From NCBI GenBank assembly GCA_902624655.1, contig CACNYJ010000003.1:124001-188000 (forward strand): a stretch of DNA of 64,000 bases. The letters are read 5' to 3'. The notes under the pieces were generated by a model. It ran no database searches. It saw only the letters and a list, made by a program, of their open reading frames with translations, and was not told the origin of the DNA. Numbering within the stretch: the stretch's first letter is position 1; every line of letters starts with the position of its first letter. This document shows positions 46,463 to 56,039 of the stretch, one piece after another. A program made the translations under genes and the position numbers. Source of the DNA: an uncultured Thiothrix sp. (GTDB lineage: Bacteria; Pseudomonadota; Gammaproteobacteria; Poriferisulfidales; GCA-002705445).

Positions 46463-47669
46463 GGTTGATAAAGACATCATTCTTGTAGGTGCAGGACTTA
46501 CAGGTTTAACATTTTGTAATTTTCTAAAAGACACAGATATAAAAATTTCTATTTTTGATGTGAATCCACAAGAATTTTATAATAGTTTTAATGATGATAG
46601 GCATATTGTTTTATCAAATACTAGTAAAATAATTCTTTCAAATATGGGTATATGGGGAGAATTAGAAAGCCATTGTACTGAAATTAAAAACATTCATATC
46701 TCAAAGAAACACATCTTCGGATCTACCATTGTGAGGGCCAAGGACGAAAATATTGATAGTTTGGGCTATCAGATTCCTCTGAAAAGACTATTAAATATGC
46801 TTTATGAGAGCATTAGGTCGTCAAAAAATATAAGTGTTTATAGTCAATCAGAAGTGGTAAGTGTTATACAGGATGATATTATCAATGTTAAATTTATGAA
46901 CAATAAAAAAGAGGAAATAATATCATCTCGTGCATTAATATTCACTAGCGGTTCTCAACTGGATATAGTAAAAGATTTATTTGAACCTAAAATACAAAAA
47001 GACTATAAACAAAATGCCATTGTTTGCGAAATACTTACCAATTCATACGATTCTATTACAGCTTTTGAAAGATTCACCGACGATGGAATTCTTGGTGTAA
47101 TTCCTCGAAAAAAAAATTCATGGACATTGATATACTCAACAAATCTCAAAGAATCTAATTATATATACGAGCTTAGTAAATCAAAACTAAAGTATTATTT
47201 TCAAAGTCTTTTAGGATCAAAGTGTGGGGAAATAATGGATATTAAAAATCTGGTTTCTTATCCTTTAAAGCTTAATTTTTATGAAAATTTCACAAATAAA
47301 AATACGTGTCTTTTAGGAGACGCAGCACATACACTTCATCCAATTGCAGGACAGAGTTTTAATTTGTCAGTTCGAGATTGCTTAGAAATTACGAAAACGA
47401 TAAAAGAATTCTCTAAAGCAGATAATATCAATTTTTCTCATATTTTCTCAGATTATGAGAGTAAGAGAAGAAAAGAGGTTAAAAGGATAGTAAAATTCAC
47501 TGACTTTTTATCTACATTCGTTCATGGCCGAAATATAGTAAAAAACAAATTTATTAGTTTATTCCTTTTAATGATCGATTCAAACAAAGCATTAAGAACT
47601 GATGTAATACGCTATTTATTAGGTGTGAATTTTTCGGATAAGTTAATATCGGATATGAAAAATAAATGA
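46452..47669 (+). CDS. ubiH: FAD-dependent ubiquinone hydroxylase UbiH
   Basis: The product is 405 residues of the UbiH/UbiF/UbiI/COQ6 family. The FAD motif LVGAGLTGLTFCNFL lies at 11-25 and the second FAD motif LLGDAAHTLHPIAGQSFNLSVRD near 285-307 (in part). TLHP, rather than NP, before AGQ fits UbiH. It hydroxylates the ring of a ubiquinone precursor with O2 and NADPH. The exact ring position within the family is inferred from gene order. It overlaps ubiI by four bases. Confidence 0.9.
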   Translation: MKTKVDKDIILVGAGLTGLTFCNFLKDTDIKISIFDVNPQEFYNSFNDDRHIVLSNTSKIILSNMGIWGELESHCTEIKNIHISKKHIFGSTIVRAKDENIDSLGYQIPLKRLLNMLYESIRSSKNISVYSQSEVVSVIQDDIINVKFMNNKKEEIISSRALIFTSGSQLDIVKDLFEPKIQKDYKQNAIVCEILTNSYDSITAFERFTDDGILGVIPRKKNSWTLIYSTNLKESNYIYELSKSKLKYYFQSLLGSKCGEIMDIKNLVSYPLKLNFYENFTNKNTCLLGDAAHTLHPIAGQSFNLSVRDCLEITKTIKEFSKADNINFSHIFSDYESKRRKEVKRIVKFTDFLSTFVHGRNIVKNKFISLFLLMIDSNKALRTDVIRYLLGVNFSDKLISDMKNK

Positions 47670-48820
47670 AAACAGATATTGTAATAGTTGGGGCAGGTGT
47701 AATTGGGATGAGTTTAGCCCTCTCGCTTTCTCAAAGAAATAAGAAAATCTTGATTCTTGAAAGGGATATGAAGAAAAGTCATTCAACCAACAGGTTTTAC
47801 TCTATATCAAATAAGTCAAAAAATTTCTTCAAAGAAATAGAAGTATGGAGTAAGTTTAAATTTATAAACGAAATAAAAAAAATGCGTATTTTTTATAGAA
47901 GTTTTGAAGAAAAAAATAGTCTAAATTTTCACTCTGGTTTACAAAAGATCGGCTTTATTTCACAAAGTGCTGATATAACAAGCATCCTTTACAAAAAGGT
48001 AATGGCAGACAAAAATATTAAACTTATTGATAAAGTAAATCTTAAAAGCGTTATCCAAAGGGATGAAAATAATTACGAGATAGAATCAAGTAAGTCAGAT
48101 ATTTATTCAGGTGATTATATTTTTAGCTGTGAAGGAACTAACTCCTTTATAAAAGATCAGATAAATATAAAAAATTCGATAAAAGACTATAATTCAAAAG
48201 CTTTCGTTTTTAACATCCAAACGGAAAATTCAAATAATAATTCGGCATATCAAATATTTCTTAAGAATGGACCAATTGCTTTTCTACCTGTAAGTGATAA
48301 TGAATTTTCAATTGTTATAAGTATTAGAAATAAATATGATGATTCGAATATTTATTTTAAGGAAAATCTTCCATACTATTTAGATCAAATAACAAATGGA
48401 TATTTTGGAAAAATGAATATTCTTGGTGATGTAATAAACTTTAATTTACTTGGTCATAATTTAAAAAACTATAAATATAAAAATATTATGTTTGTTGGAG
48501 ATTCTGCACACTCGGTTCATCCTCTTGCAGGCATGGGTTTGAATTTGGGTTTGTCAGATGTTATTGAAATTAACAAAGCATTTGATTCACCTATCTACGA
48601 ATATGGCAATAATAAGTTCTTCGACAAATATGCAAGAAATCAAAAAATCATTAATTCACATGCTAAGCAACAACTAGAATTAATTGAAAGATTTTATTCA
48701 ATAGATAATTTTTTTGCTAAAAATTTAATTAATTTTGGAATGTCCGTAATTAACAAAAATGATTTTTTTAAAAAAAATATTACAAATCATGCTAATCAAA
48801 ACTTAAGTTTTTTTAATTAA
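47666..48820 (+). CDS. ubiI: FAD-dependent ubiquinone hydroxylase (UbiI/UbiF/VisC type)
   Basis: The product is 384 residues, the same fold as its neighbour. IVIVGAGVIGMSLALSLSQ at 4-22 binds FAD; VGDSAHSVHPLAGMGLNLGLSD near 275 is the second motif. Gene order after ubiH suggests UbiI (formerly VisC); assignment between UbiI and UbiF cannot be settled. It is more diverged than ubiH, with several insertions of Lys/Asn-rich loops. The terminal TTAA also supplies the stop codon of the convergent ABC ATPase gene. Confidence 0.85.
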   Translation: MKTDIVIVGAGVIGMSLALSLSQRNKKILILERDMKKSHSTNRFYSISNKSKNFFKEIEVWSKFKFINEIKKMRIFYRSFEEKNSLNFHSGLQKIGFISQSADITSILYKKVMADKNIKLIDKVNLKSVIQRDENNYEIESSKSDIYSGDYIFSCEGTNSFIKDQINIKNSIKDYNSKAFVFNIQTENSNNNSAYQIFLKNGPIAFLPVSDNEFSIVISIRNKYDDSNIYFKENLPYYLDQITNGYFGKMNILGDVINFNLLGHNLKNYKYKNIMFVGDSAHSVHPLAGMGLNLGLSDVIEINKAFDSPIYEYGNNKFFDKYARNQKIINSHAKQQLELIERFYSIDNFFAKNLINFGMSVINKNDFFKKNITNHANQNLSFFN

Positions 48821-49512
48821 CCATAATTTATGTAGTTCTTTATTACATCGTTCGTTTTTTTATTAAGAAATTCTTTTACTCTTCCACTAAATATTATCTC
48901 ACCTTTATCTAAAAATATTATTTCCTCGCCAATTCTTTTTATTTGTGATATGTCATGAGATGTCATAAAAATCTTAGTATCATCTTTTGAAAGATCAGAA
49001 ATTATACTTTCAATTTCATTTTTATAAACTGGATCAAGTTGAGATGTTGGCTCGTCTAAAAAAATTATCTTGGGATTCCCTATTATTGACATAGCAATTG
49101 CAACTTTTTGCTTCTCTCCTCCTGATAGATATCTTGCATCCGTCTTGGAAATACTCTCTATATTTAACTTTTCAATAATTTTATTTACAGAATTTCTCTC
49201 ATTTACTCTTTTTTTCTTTGCAACATATAAAATATTTTCAAAAGTTGTTCTATTTAAAAGAATAGGATTCTGAAAGACCATAGATTGTTTTTCTTTTATT
49301 TCACTTGTATGATTTCTTCCCCAGGTTATGCTATTAGATGGATCATCAATAAGGCCATGCATAAATTTAAGTAAAGTTGTTTTACCAGATCCATTATTTC
49401 CAGCAATTATTGTAATTTTTTTCTCTTCAGAAAAAATATTTATGTTTTTCAATATTTCATTATCTTTGACGGTATAAGAAAAATTTTCTATTTTTATTGG
49501 TAGAATTTTCAT
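48817..49512 (-). CDS. tupC: ABC transporter ATPase, tungstate type (TupC-like)
   Basis: The product is 231 residues. Walker A is AGNNGSGKTTLL near 36-47, the Q-loop MVFQNPIL near 78, the ABC signature YLSGGEKQKVAIA near 128, Walker B IIFLDEPTSQLD near 150 and the switch His in MTSHDIS near 183. It pairs with the permease that overlaps its start by four bases. The call as tungstate rather than phosphate or molybdate uptake rests on the permease. Confidence 0.8.
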   Translation of the reverse strand: MKILPIKIENFSYTVKDNEILKNINIFSEEKKITIIAGNNGSGKTTLLKFMHGLIDDPSNSITWGRNHTSEIKEKQSMVFQNPILLNRTTFENILYVAKKKRVNERNSVNKIIEKLNIESISKTDARYLSGGEKQKVAIAMSIIGNPKIIFLDEPTSQLDPVYKNEIESIISDLSKDDTKIFMTSHDISQIKRIGEEIIFLDKGEIIFSGRVKEFLNKKTNDVIKNYINYG

Positions 49513-50192
49513 TTTATTTTTCGTAAAGATTTTATTATTAAAGTTATTATAAAAGAAATTAAGATTAAAATTAAACCTAAAGCTACAGCCAACTCAATAC
49601 TTCCCTTACTAGTTTCAAAAGCTATTGCTGTTGTCATAACTCTTGTAAAATGATTTATATTTCCTCCGACAATCATTACGGCTCCAACCTCAGCGCTAGC
49701 TCGCCCAAAACCAGTTAACGTAACAGTTATTAGTGCATAGCGACACTCGTATATTAGGGTCTTAAGTTTAGAAAAGTTACTAAGATTTAAGGAATTTAAA
49801 AATAAATAATAATCTTTATATTTTTTATAAATTTCTTCATAGGTAAGTGAGACTACAATTGGTGTTATTAGCAGAGTTTGTGCAACTATCATAGCTGATG
49901 GTGTATATAGAATATCTAAAAAACCAAAAATACCTCTTTTCGACACAAGGGTATAGATTATTAATCCAAGAACAACCGGAGGCATTCCCATAAGCGTGTT
50001 AGAAATTAATATCACTATAGATTGTAATTTGTTTCTATACAAAACAAGAAAAGCTCCAAATGGTATACTTATTATTACTGATATAACAAGTGCAGACATT
50101 GTTACTTTTAATGACAGGCTTATAATTTCAATTAAATCTTCATTAAGAGTAAAAATTAAGTTAAAAGCGGTTTCTAAGATGTTACTAAGCAT
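49509..50192 (-). CDS. tupB: ABC transporter permease, tungstate type (TupB-like)
   Basis: The product is 227 residues with about five or six hydrophobic helices. The EAA-type loop appears as LTGFGRASAEVGAVMIVGGNI near 158-178 (in part), and GMPPVVLGLIIY near 66 is typical of the TupB branch of the oxyanion permeases. No periplasmic binding protein (TupA) is encoded next to it. The upstream end overlaps the acyltransferase gene by eight bases. Tungstate is inferred from family resemblance only. Confidence 0.8.
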   Translation of the reverse strand: MLSNILETAFNLIFTLNEDLIEIISLSLKVTMSALVISVIISIPFGAFLVLYRNKLQSIVILISNTLMGMPPVVLGLIIYTLVSKRGIFGFLDILYTPSAMIVAQTLLITPIVVSLTYEEIYKKYKDYYLFLNSLNLSNFSKLKTLIYECRYALITVTLTGFGRASAEVGAVMIVGGNINHFTRVMTTAIAFETSKGSIELAVALGLILILISFIITLIIKSLRKIK

Positions 50193-50949
50193 TTCGTTCT
50201 AGATTATTTTTTACAATTTCATAACATTCTTTTGAAATATCTTTTCTATTCTTATTTTTAGTATCAACAAAATCAACAATACTGACTTTGGCAATAATAT
50301 CGTTTCTATATAAAACTTTTAAGATATTTAAAAACAAAGAATTTTTTCTTACAAATGGAACACTAGGATGCATTTTTTTATCTTTAAAAGGGTATTTTAT
50401 TGTAACACATTGAACTGGACAATTTGCCTCTATACAGCTCGCAAAAAGACGCGGCTTAAAATTCAATAAACCTTTACCGCCTGATGACGTTCCCTCAGGA
50501 AATATTGTAACGTTTCTATCATTTTGGATATATTGTGAAATATCTTGAACAGCTTTATTTGCAGCATCCTTTGCGCCTCTATCTATAAATAGCATATCAA
50601 CTGCCGTTGTTATTTTACCTAAAACTGGCCATTTACTAATCTCAATTTTCGATAAGAAAGTTGTTTGAAATATACTTCCAAGAATTACGATATCAAGCCA
50701 AGAAGAATGATTTGAAATTATTAAATAACTTCCCTCTTTTACATCACCTTTTACTTCAAGCTTAACATCAACGATATCTAGTATTTTTTTAAACCAAAGC
50801 CTAATTTTCTCTGCTTGTTTTTGATCAGCACAAATTTTAAAACTGCCTATGTCAGTTATAATTTTTTTTGTATTTGTAATGTGAAAAATAAAATTAAACA
50901 GTTTTTTTAAAAAATAGAAAATTTTCATAAAATACCAAGCCCATATCAT
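50185..50949 (-). CDS. 1-acyl-sn-glycerol-3-phosphate acyltransferase family protein (PlsC-like)
   Basis: The product is about 254 residues from ATG 50949; ATG 50928 (MKIFYFLKK) is a plausible alternative and neither has a clear ribosome site. A TATAAT box lies about 12 bases before 50949, so the leader would be very short. The N-terminal membrane segment is followed by the acyltransferase motif ISNHSSWLDIVI near 80 (HX4D) and IFPEGTSSGG near 150. It may esterify lysophosphatidate or a related lipid in the inner membrane. It is transcribed with tupBC. Confidence 0.88.
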   Translation of the reverse strand: MIWAWYFMKIFYFLKKLFNFIFHITNTKKIITDIGSFKICADQKQAEKIRLWFKKILDIVDVKLEVKGDVKEGSYLIISNHSSWLDIVILGSIFQTTFLSKIEISKWPVLGKITTAVDMLFIDRGAKDAANKAVQDISQYIQNDRNVTIFPEGTSSGGKGLLNFKPRLFASCIEANCPVQCVTIKYPFKDKKMHPSVPFVRKNSLFLNILKVLYRNDIIAKVSIVDFVDTKNKNRKDISKECYEIVKNNLERNA

Positions 50950-51060
50950 TAACAAATTAATATTATACTTCTATTCGTAAATAAAGCGGAAAAAATATTT
51001 ACATGGTTAAAATTCCTATTTCCTCTGGTATTATATACTTTTAGAAAGAATTATTTACTT

Positions 51061-51834
51061 ATGACGCATAGTATTGATCCAATTTTTATAACTATAGGAA
51101 GTTTCCATATTTATTGGTACGGGATTATGTACCTAATTGCTTTTATATCGGTATGGTTTTTGGGAAATATATATGTATCAAAAAGTCTAGTTTCCATATC
51201 AAGAGATCAATTTTCAGATTTAATTTTCTTCAGCTTCTTAGGTGTTTTATTTGGAGGAAGAATAGGTTATTGTTTTTTTTATAATTTTACGTTTACAGTT
51301 GAAAATCCATTATCTTTACTCTTTATATGGGAAGGAGGAATGAGCTTTCATGGCGGCTTTCTTGGTGTCTTAATAAGCATTTATTATTTTTGTAAAAAAA
51401 ATAGCATAAATTTTTTCCAAATATCAGATTTCGTTACTGCTCTAACACCAATCGGCTTATTTACTGGAAGAATAGGGAATTTTATAAATGGTGAGCTTTG
51501 GGGAAAGCCAACTGAAACTTTTTGGGGTATTATTTTTCCAAGTGTAGACATGATTCCTAGGCATCCAACACAAATATACGAGGCAGTTTTTGAAGGGATA
51601 ATATTATTTATAATTTTGAATATTTTGTATTTAAAAAAACTAAATTTTTCAGTTGTCACAGCTTTTTTTCTGATCTTCTATTCAGCTTTTAGGTTTTCAA
51701 TAGAATTCTTTAGAGTACCTGACTCACATATTGGATATATTGTATTTAATTGGGTTACAATGGGACAATTGCTGTGTTTGCCAATGTTTCTTTTAGGTAT
51801 ATATCTATTGCAAACAAAGAAAGGAAATAATTAA
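51061..51834 (+). CDS. lgt: Prolipoprotein diacylglyceryl transferase
   Basis: The product is 257 residues with about seven hydrophobic segments. It attaches diacylglycerol to lipobox cysteines of prolipoproteins, such as LptM in this window. The Lgt signature [16 protein letters not shown] near 138-153 is present, along with SFHGGFLG near 97 and HPTQIYEA near 167. It shares one base with thyA (TAATG); lgt-thyA-folA is a common gammaproteobacterial operon. Confidence 0.96.
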   Translation: MTHSIDPIFITIGSFHIYWYGIMYLIAFISVWFLGNIYVSKSLVSISRDQFSDLIFFSFLGVLFGGRIGYCFFYNFTFTVENPLSLLFIWEGGMSFHGGFLGVLISIYYFCKKNSINFFQISDFVTALTPIGLFTGRIGNFINGELWGKPTETFWGIIFPSVDMIPRHPTQIYEAVFEGIILFIILNILYLKKLNFSVVTAFFLIFYSAFRFSIEFFRVPDSHIGYIVFNWVTMGQLLCLPMFLLGIYLLQTKKGNN

Positions 51835-52628
51835 TGAAGCAATATCATAATTTACTTAATCATATATTAAATAATGGCGTTGAAAAAGCTGATAGGACCG
51901 GCGTCGGAACTTTGTCAACATTTGGATATCAAACAAGATTCGATTTACAGAAGGGATTTCCATTAGTTACAACAAAAAGGATACATATAAAATCAGTTGT
52001 TTATGAGCTCTTATGGTTTTTAAATGGAGATAGTAATATAAAATTTTTAAATGACCATGGTGTCTCTATTTGGGATGAATGGGCAGATAATAAAGGAGAT
52101 CTAGGTAAAGTCTATGGAGTTCAGTGGAGGAAATGGGGTAGAAAAGATGATAGCTATGTTGATCAAATTGAAAACTTAATAGAAGGTCTTAGAACTGAGC
52201 CTGACTCAAGAAGACATATTGTTTCTGCCTGGAATGTAGGTGAGCTTCATGAAATGGCACTTCCGCCTTGCCATTGCTTGTTTCAGTTTTATATTGAAGA
52301 AAATAAATTATCATGCCAACTTTATCAAAGAAGTGCAGATTCTTTTTTAGGAGTGCCATTTAATATTGCTTCATACTCGCTCTTATTGCATATGGTATCC
52401 CATGTTCTCTCTTTAGAAGTAGGAGAATTTATTTATACCGTTGGAGATTTGCACTTATATAAAAATCATATAGAACAAGCAAAAATTCAACTTGCAAGAA
52501 AGCCATACCCACTTCCGAAATTAAATATTAGAAGAAATGTAGATGATATTTTTTCCTTTAAATTTGAAGATATTGAGATAGAAAACTATAAATCACATCC
52601 ACATATAAGTGGTGAAATTGCCGTATAA
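51834..52628 (+). CDS. thyA: Thymidylate synthase
   Basis: The product is 264 residues, the same as E. coli ThyA. It makes dTMP from dUMP with methylenetetrahydrofolate. The catalytic Cys lies in [12 protein letters not shown] near 146, with [11 protein letters not shown] near 125 and [17 protein letters not shown] near 165. Its dihydrofolate product is recycled by folA, which starts two bases after the stop. Confidence 0.98.
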   Translation: MKQYHNLLNHILNNGVEKADRTGVGTLSTFGYQTRFDLQKGFPLVTTKRIHIKSVVYELLWFLNGDSNIKFLNDHGVSIWDEWADNKGDLGKVYGVQWRKWGRKDDSYVDQIENLIEGLRTEPDSRRHIVSAWNVGELHEMALPPCHCLFQFYIEENKLSCQLYQRSADSFLGVPFNIASYSLLLHMVSHVLSLEVGEFIYTVGDLHLYKNHIEQAKIQLARKPYPLPKLNIRRNVDDIFSFKFEDIEIENYKSHPHISGEIAV

Positions 52629-52630
52629 GT

Positions 52631-53119
52631 ATGAAGATCTCCATTATTGTAGCAATGTCAAAGAATAGAGTAATTGGTAAAGATAATACGATGCCATGGC
52701 ACTTGTCAGATGACCTCAAAAATTTCAAGTCAATTACTATGGGAAAAACCATTATAATGGGAAGACTTACATATGAATCAATAGGCAAGCCTTTACCAGG
52801 CAGAAATAATATTATCTTATCAAGAAGTCTTACTCTTTCCACTGTCCCTGTTTATAAAACGATAAATGATGCACTTCAGTCTGTAAAAGATGAAGAGGAG
52901 ATTTTTATTATAGGCGGGGCAGAGATATACAGCCAGACCATTGATTTGGCAACAAGAATCTTTATTACAAAAATTGACGAGATTATTCAAGGCGATAAAT
53001 ATTTCCCTGATGTAGATTTCAAAGCTTGGGATTTAGTTAGTTGTGAAAATTATACGAAAAATGAAAAAAACTCACATGACTTCAGATCAGAAGTTTATAT
53101 AAAAAAGCTTAGCATGTAA
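52631..53119 (+). CDS. folA: Dihydrofolate reductase
   Basis: The product is 162 residues. It reduces dihydrofolate to tetrahydrofolate with NADPH. MPWHLSDDLKNFKSITMG near 20-37 carries the active-site Asp, MGRLTYESIGKPLPGRNNIIL near 44 (in part) and IIGGAEIYSQ near 95 are the cofactor motifs. It completes lgt-thyA-folA. The last 11 bases overlap the convergent apaH. Confidence 0.96.
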   Translation: MKISIIVAMSKNRVIGKDNTMPWHLSDDLKNFKSITMGKTIIMGRLTYESIGKPLPGRNNIILSRSLTLSTVPVYKTINDALQSVKDEEEIFIIGGAEIYSQTIDLATRIFITKIDEIIQGDKYFPDVDFKAWDLVSCENYTKNEKNSHDFRSEVYIKKLSM

Positions 53120-53927
53120 CTTGATATCTTTTTACTTTTTTATTTTTTTTTAATTCAATAGCAGTTAATTTTTTGCCCCAAGCACATCCAGTATCTATTG
53201 AAACAAAATTATTTTTTTCATAGTAGCCTAAAGTTGACCAATGACCAATAATCATCTTAAATTCATTTAATACTTCATTTTTATATTCAAACCATGGGCA
53301 TTTACCATCAATTTTTAAATCATCTGGTTTGGTTTTAATTGAAAAGTCTAAGGACAAATCTTTATTAAGATATCTCATTCTTGTAAATACATTAACAGCA
53401 AATGTTAACTTTTCATCTTCACTTAATTCTTCATGCCAATTTTTTGGTTCATCGCTCCAAAGAGATTTTAGAAAATAGTAACAATTTTCTCCTTGTAGCT
53501 TTTTCTCAATATTTTTTGATAAAAAATTTATATCCTCTAGCGACCATTTAGGATAAATTCCAGCATGTGCAATAATAAAACCAAGATACTTATCGATATG
53601 TACCATTTTTTGGTTTTTAAGCCAATTTATTATTTTATCCCCATTAGGATCATCGATAATCTCATTAAAATTATTATTTTTATGTGGCCATGGATCAACT
53701 TTATAATATGAGGCGAGTAAGTAAAAATCATGATTTCCTAAAACAGTTATTACTCTAGACTCTAAATCCATTACATATTTTATTACGTCAAAAGAATTTG
53801 GCCCTCTATTTACCAAATCCCCTGCAAGCCACAAAATATCCTTATTTTTGTTGAATTTAATTTCATTTAGCAAACTTCTGAATTCCTTATAACAACCTTG
53901 AATATCGCCTATAGCAAATGTAGACAT
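53109..53927 (-). CDS. apaH: Bis(5'-nucleosyl)-tetraphosphatase, symmetrical (ApaH)
   Basis: The product is 272 residues. It hydrolyses Ap4A to two ADP and also removes Np4 caps from RNA. The metallophosphatase motifs are FAIGDIQGCYKE at 4-15, WLAGDLVNRGPNS near 35 and VLGNHDFYLL near 62, with His in IIAHAGIYPKWS near 115 and the late SIDTGCAWG near 245. It follows apaG by one base in the ksgA-apaG-apaH order. Confidence 0.96.
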   Translation of the reverse strand: MSTFAIGDIQGCYKEFRSLLNEIKFNKNKDILWLAGDLVNRGPNSFDVIKYVMDLESRVITVLGNHDFYLLASYYKVDPWPHKNNNFNEIIDDPNGDKIINWLKNQKMVHIDKYLGFIIAHAGIYPKWSLEDINFLSKNIEKKLQGENCYYFLKSLWSDEPKNWHEELSEDEKLTFAVNVFTRMRYLNKDLSLDFSIKTKPDDLKIDGKCPWFEYKNEVLNEFKMIIGHWSTLGYYEKNNFVSIDTGCAWGKKLTAIELKKNKKVKRYQVTC

Positions 53928-53928
53928 T

Positions 53929-54309
53929 TTAATTTAAGACTTTTGGGACATTTAAAGAAAAAAGAGGTATCTCTGCATCAAATTCATAACCATTATCAGC
54001 AACCATTTGATAAGTACCATACATTGTGCCTACTGGAGTATTAATTATAGTACCGCTTGTATATTCAAAGGATTCGTTAGTTTTTAATCGCGGCTGCTCT
54101 CCAACAACCCCTAAACCTCTTACCTCCTCTTTTCTCTGATTAGCATCTGTTATTATCCAATGACGACTAATAAGTTTTGCAGGAATTTTACCAATATTTT
54201 TTATCTTAACAGTATATGAAAAAAAATATTTACCCTCGGATGGTAATGATTGGCTTTCAATATACTCTGTAAAAACTTTAACTTCAATTTTGTATAAGCT
54301 TTCCATCAT
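53929..54309 (-). CDS. apaG: ApaG domain protein (Co2+/Mg2+ efflux protein ApaG)
   Basis: The product is 126 residues with the immunoglobulin-like ApaG fold. SYTVKIKNIGKIPAKLISRHWIITDA near 32-57 (in part) and VVGEQPRLKTNESFEYTSGT near 72-91 are the signature strands, and GTMYGTYQMVADNG near 97 is conserved. Its biochemical role is not settled. It overlaps ksgA by 26 bases, so it is read from the ksgA mRNA. An ATG three bases later could also serve as start. Confidence 0.92.
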   Translation of the reverse strand: MMESLYKIEVKVFTEYIESQSLPSEGKYFFSYTVKIKNIGKIPAKLISRHWIITDANQRKEEVRGLGVVGEQPRLKTNESFEYTSGTIINTPVGTMYGTYQMVADNGYEFDAEIPLFSLNVPKVLN

Positions 54310-55063
54310 TCTTTAAATCTCTATATAAATTGATCATTTCTTGAATTGATAATTGTTCAGCTCTCTTATCAATATTATCATATAAATTGTCATTTTTTAC
54401 TGAAATGCAATTCTTAATTTTCTTTCTTCTTTTTTCAAAGATATCTTTTACGAAATTTAAAAAACCTTCAATTTCGCTTTCTTTCAATAAAATTTTATTT
54501 TTTGGAGTTATAGAAAAAAAAGATGAATAAACTTTTGGCTCCGGATAAAAATCTTTCGGAGAAATATCAATATATTTGTATATATCAAAAAAAATCTGGC
54601 AAAAAACAGACAATCTCCCAAATACCTTATTACCAAATTGAGATTGGATTCTATCTACAAATTCTTTTTGCATCATAAAAAAGGCTGATTGCATATTCGT
54701 TCTATTTTCAATACACTTTATAATAATTTCCGTTGATATGTTGTATGGAATGTTTCCAATTATTCTATATTTTTTTTTGAAAATATTTGAAAATTCAACT
54801 TTCAGCACATCCTCGTTAATAATCTGTATATTTTTTTTATACTTTTTTTCTAAATATTCAGAAAGTCGTGGATCTTTTTCAATTCCAACATAGTTTTTTG
54901 TTTTATTGAGTATATTTTCGGTAATAGCTCCCATCCCTGGCCCTATTTCTATAACGAAGTCATTTTCTCTAATATTTATTATGTCATTTATTAAGTTAAC
55001 TGTAACTTTATTCTTTAAAAAATTTTGCCCTAAACTTTTCTTTGGATTTATTTCTTCAAACAT
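54284..55063 (-). CDS. ksgA: 16S rRNA dimethyladenosine transferase KsgA (RsmA)
   Basis: The product is 259 residues from ATG 55063 (MFEEINPKKSLGQNFL), chosen for a well-placed AAAGG ribosome site; an in-frame codon at 55078 is less likely. It dimethylates A1518 and A1519 of 16S rRNA as a late check on 30S assembly. The SAM motif VIEIGPGMGAITENIL is near 38-53, and NIPYNISTEII near 105 is the catalytic NLPY-type motif with Ile in the second position. It overlaps pdxA by eight bases. Confidence 0.96.
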   Translation of the reverse strand: MFEEINPKKSLGQNFLKNKVTVNLINDIINIRENDFVIEIGPGMGAITENILNKTKNYVGIEKDPRLSEYLEKKYKKNIQIINEDVLKVEFSNIFKKKYRIIGNIPYNISTEIIIKCIENRTNMQSAFFMMQKEFVDRIQSQFGNKVFGRLSVFCQIFFDIYKYIDISPKDFYPEPKVYSSFFSITPKNKILLKESEIEGFLNFVKDIFEKRRKKIKNCISVKNDNLYDNIDKRAEQLSIQEMINLYRDLKNDGKLIQN

Positions 55064-56039
55064 TTTTGCCTTTAACAATATTTATAGATGCTTGTATTGC
55101 AGCTATCAAGCTACTTGAATCGGCTTTATTTGTTCCTGCAATATCAATAGCCGTACCATGATCTACAGATGTTCTTACAATCGGCAAACCCAAAGTCGTG
55201 TTGACAATACTACCGAAGCCCAATGTTTTAATAACTGGTAAGGCTTGGTCGTGATACATTGCAAGAATTAAATCTGCATCTTTCCTAGCAAATATTGTAT
55301 CGGCAGAGTATGGACCGAAAACATTATAACCACGTTTCTTTAAGTCATTGATAGCTGGAGATATAATTTCCTTCTCTTCCTTACCAATATAACCCTCTTC
55401 TCCGGCATGTGGGTTTAGCCCACAAATATTTATCCGCGGTTTTTTAATACTAAATTTTTCATAAAGGTCTGAACTAATAATTTCAATATAATTTTTAATT
55501 CTGTCTTTTGAGATAAGACTTGGTACATTTTTTAAAGGAACGTGAGTTGTTAGAAGAGCAATTTTTAAATTCTTCGAATGGAGCATCATTATTGGAGTTC
55601 CACCAGTTTTTGTAGCAATATATTCTGTATGCCCGGAGAATTTTTCTCCATACTCTAGTAAAATATTCTTTTGCACTGGCCCAGTGACCATTGCATCAAA
55701 TTCTCTAGTAATGCATGAGTCAATACACAGATTTAATGATTCAATTATCATTGGTGCATGCTTAATACTAGGTGATCCGATAGATACTTTTTTACTACTA
55801 GTTATGTCATGAACCAATAAGTCATTTTTTTTTAATTTTGGCAGATTATTTCGTTTAATATCAACTTTTACTAAATTAATCTTTTTTCTTAGTAACTCTG
55901 CTCTTTCCTTTAAAATATTAAAACTAGCTACAATAACTATTTGTGCAGGAAATTTTATTTCTGCTAAATCAAAGAGAATATCGTAACCAATTCCAGAGGG
56001 ATCGCCTGGTGATATAAGTATTTTTGGATAATTTTTCAT
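55056..56039 (-). CDS. pdxA: 4-hydroxythreonine-4-phosphate dehydrogenase
   Basis: The product is 327 residues. It acts in de novo pyridoxal phosphate synthesis. LISPGDPSGIGYDI at 8-21 starts the domain, VTGPVQKN near 120, and the metal ligands lie in FSGHTEYIA near 134, NPHAGEEGYIG near 207 and MYHDQALPVIK near 262. It sits between surA and ksgA, the usual order. The ATG overlaps the surA stop by four bases. Confidence 0.96.
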   Translation of the reverse strand: MKNYPKILISPGDPSGIGYDILFDLAEIKFPAQIVIVASFNILKERAELLRKKINLVKVDIKRNNLPKLKKNDLLVHDITSSKKVSIGSPSIKHAPMIIESLNLCIDSCITREFDAMVTGPVQKNILLEYGEKFSGHTEYIATKTGGTPIMMLHSKNLKIALLTTHVPLKNVPSLISKDRIKNYIEIISSDLYEKFSIKKPRINICGLNPHAGEEGYIGKEEKEIISPAINDLKKRGYNVFGPYSADTIFARKDADLILAMYHDQALPVIKTLGFGSIVNTTLGLPIVRTSVDHGTAIDIAGTNKADSSSLIAAIQASINIVKGKNV

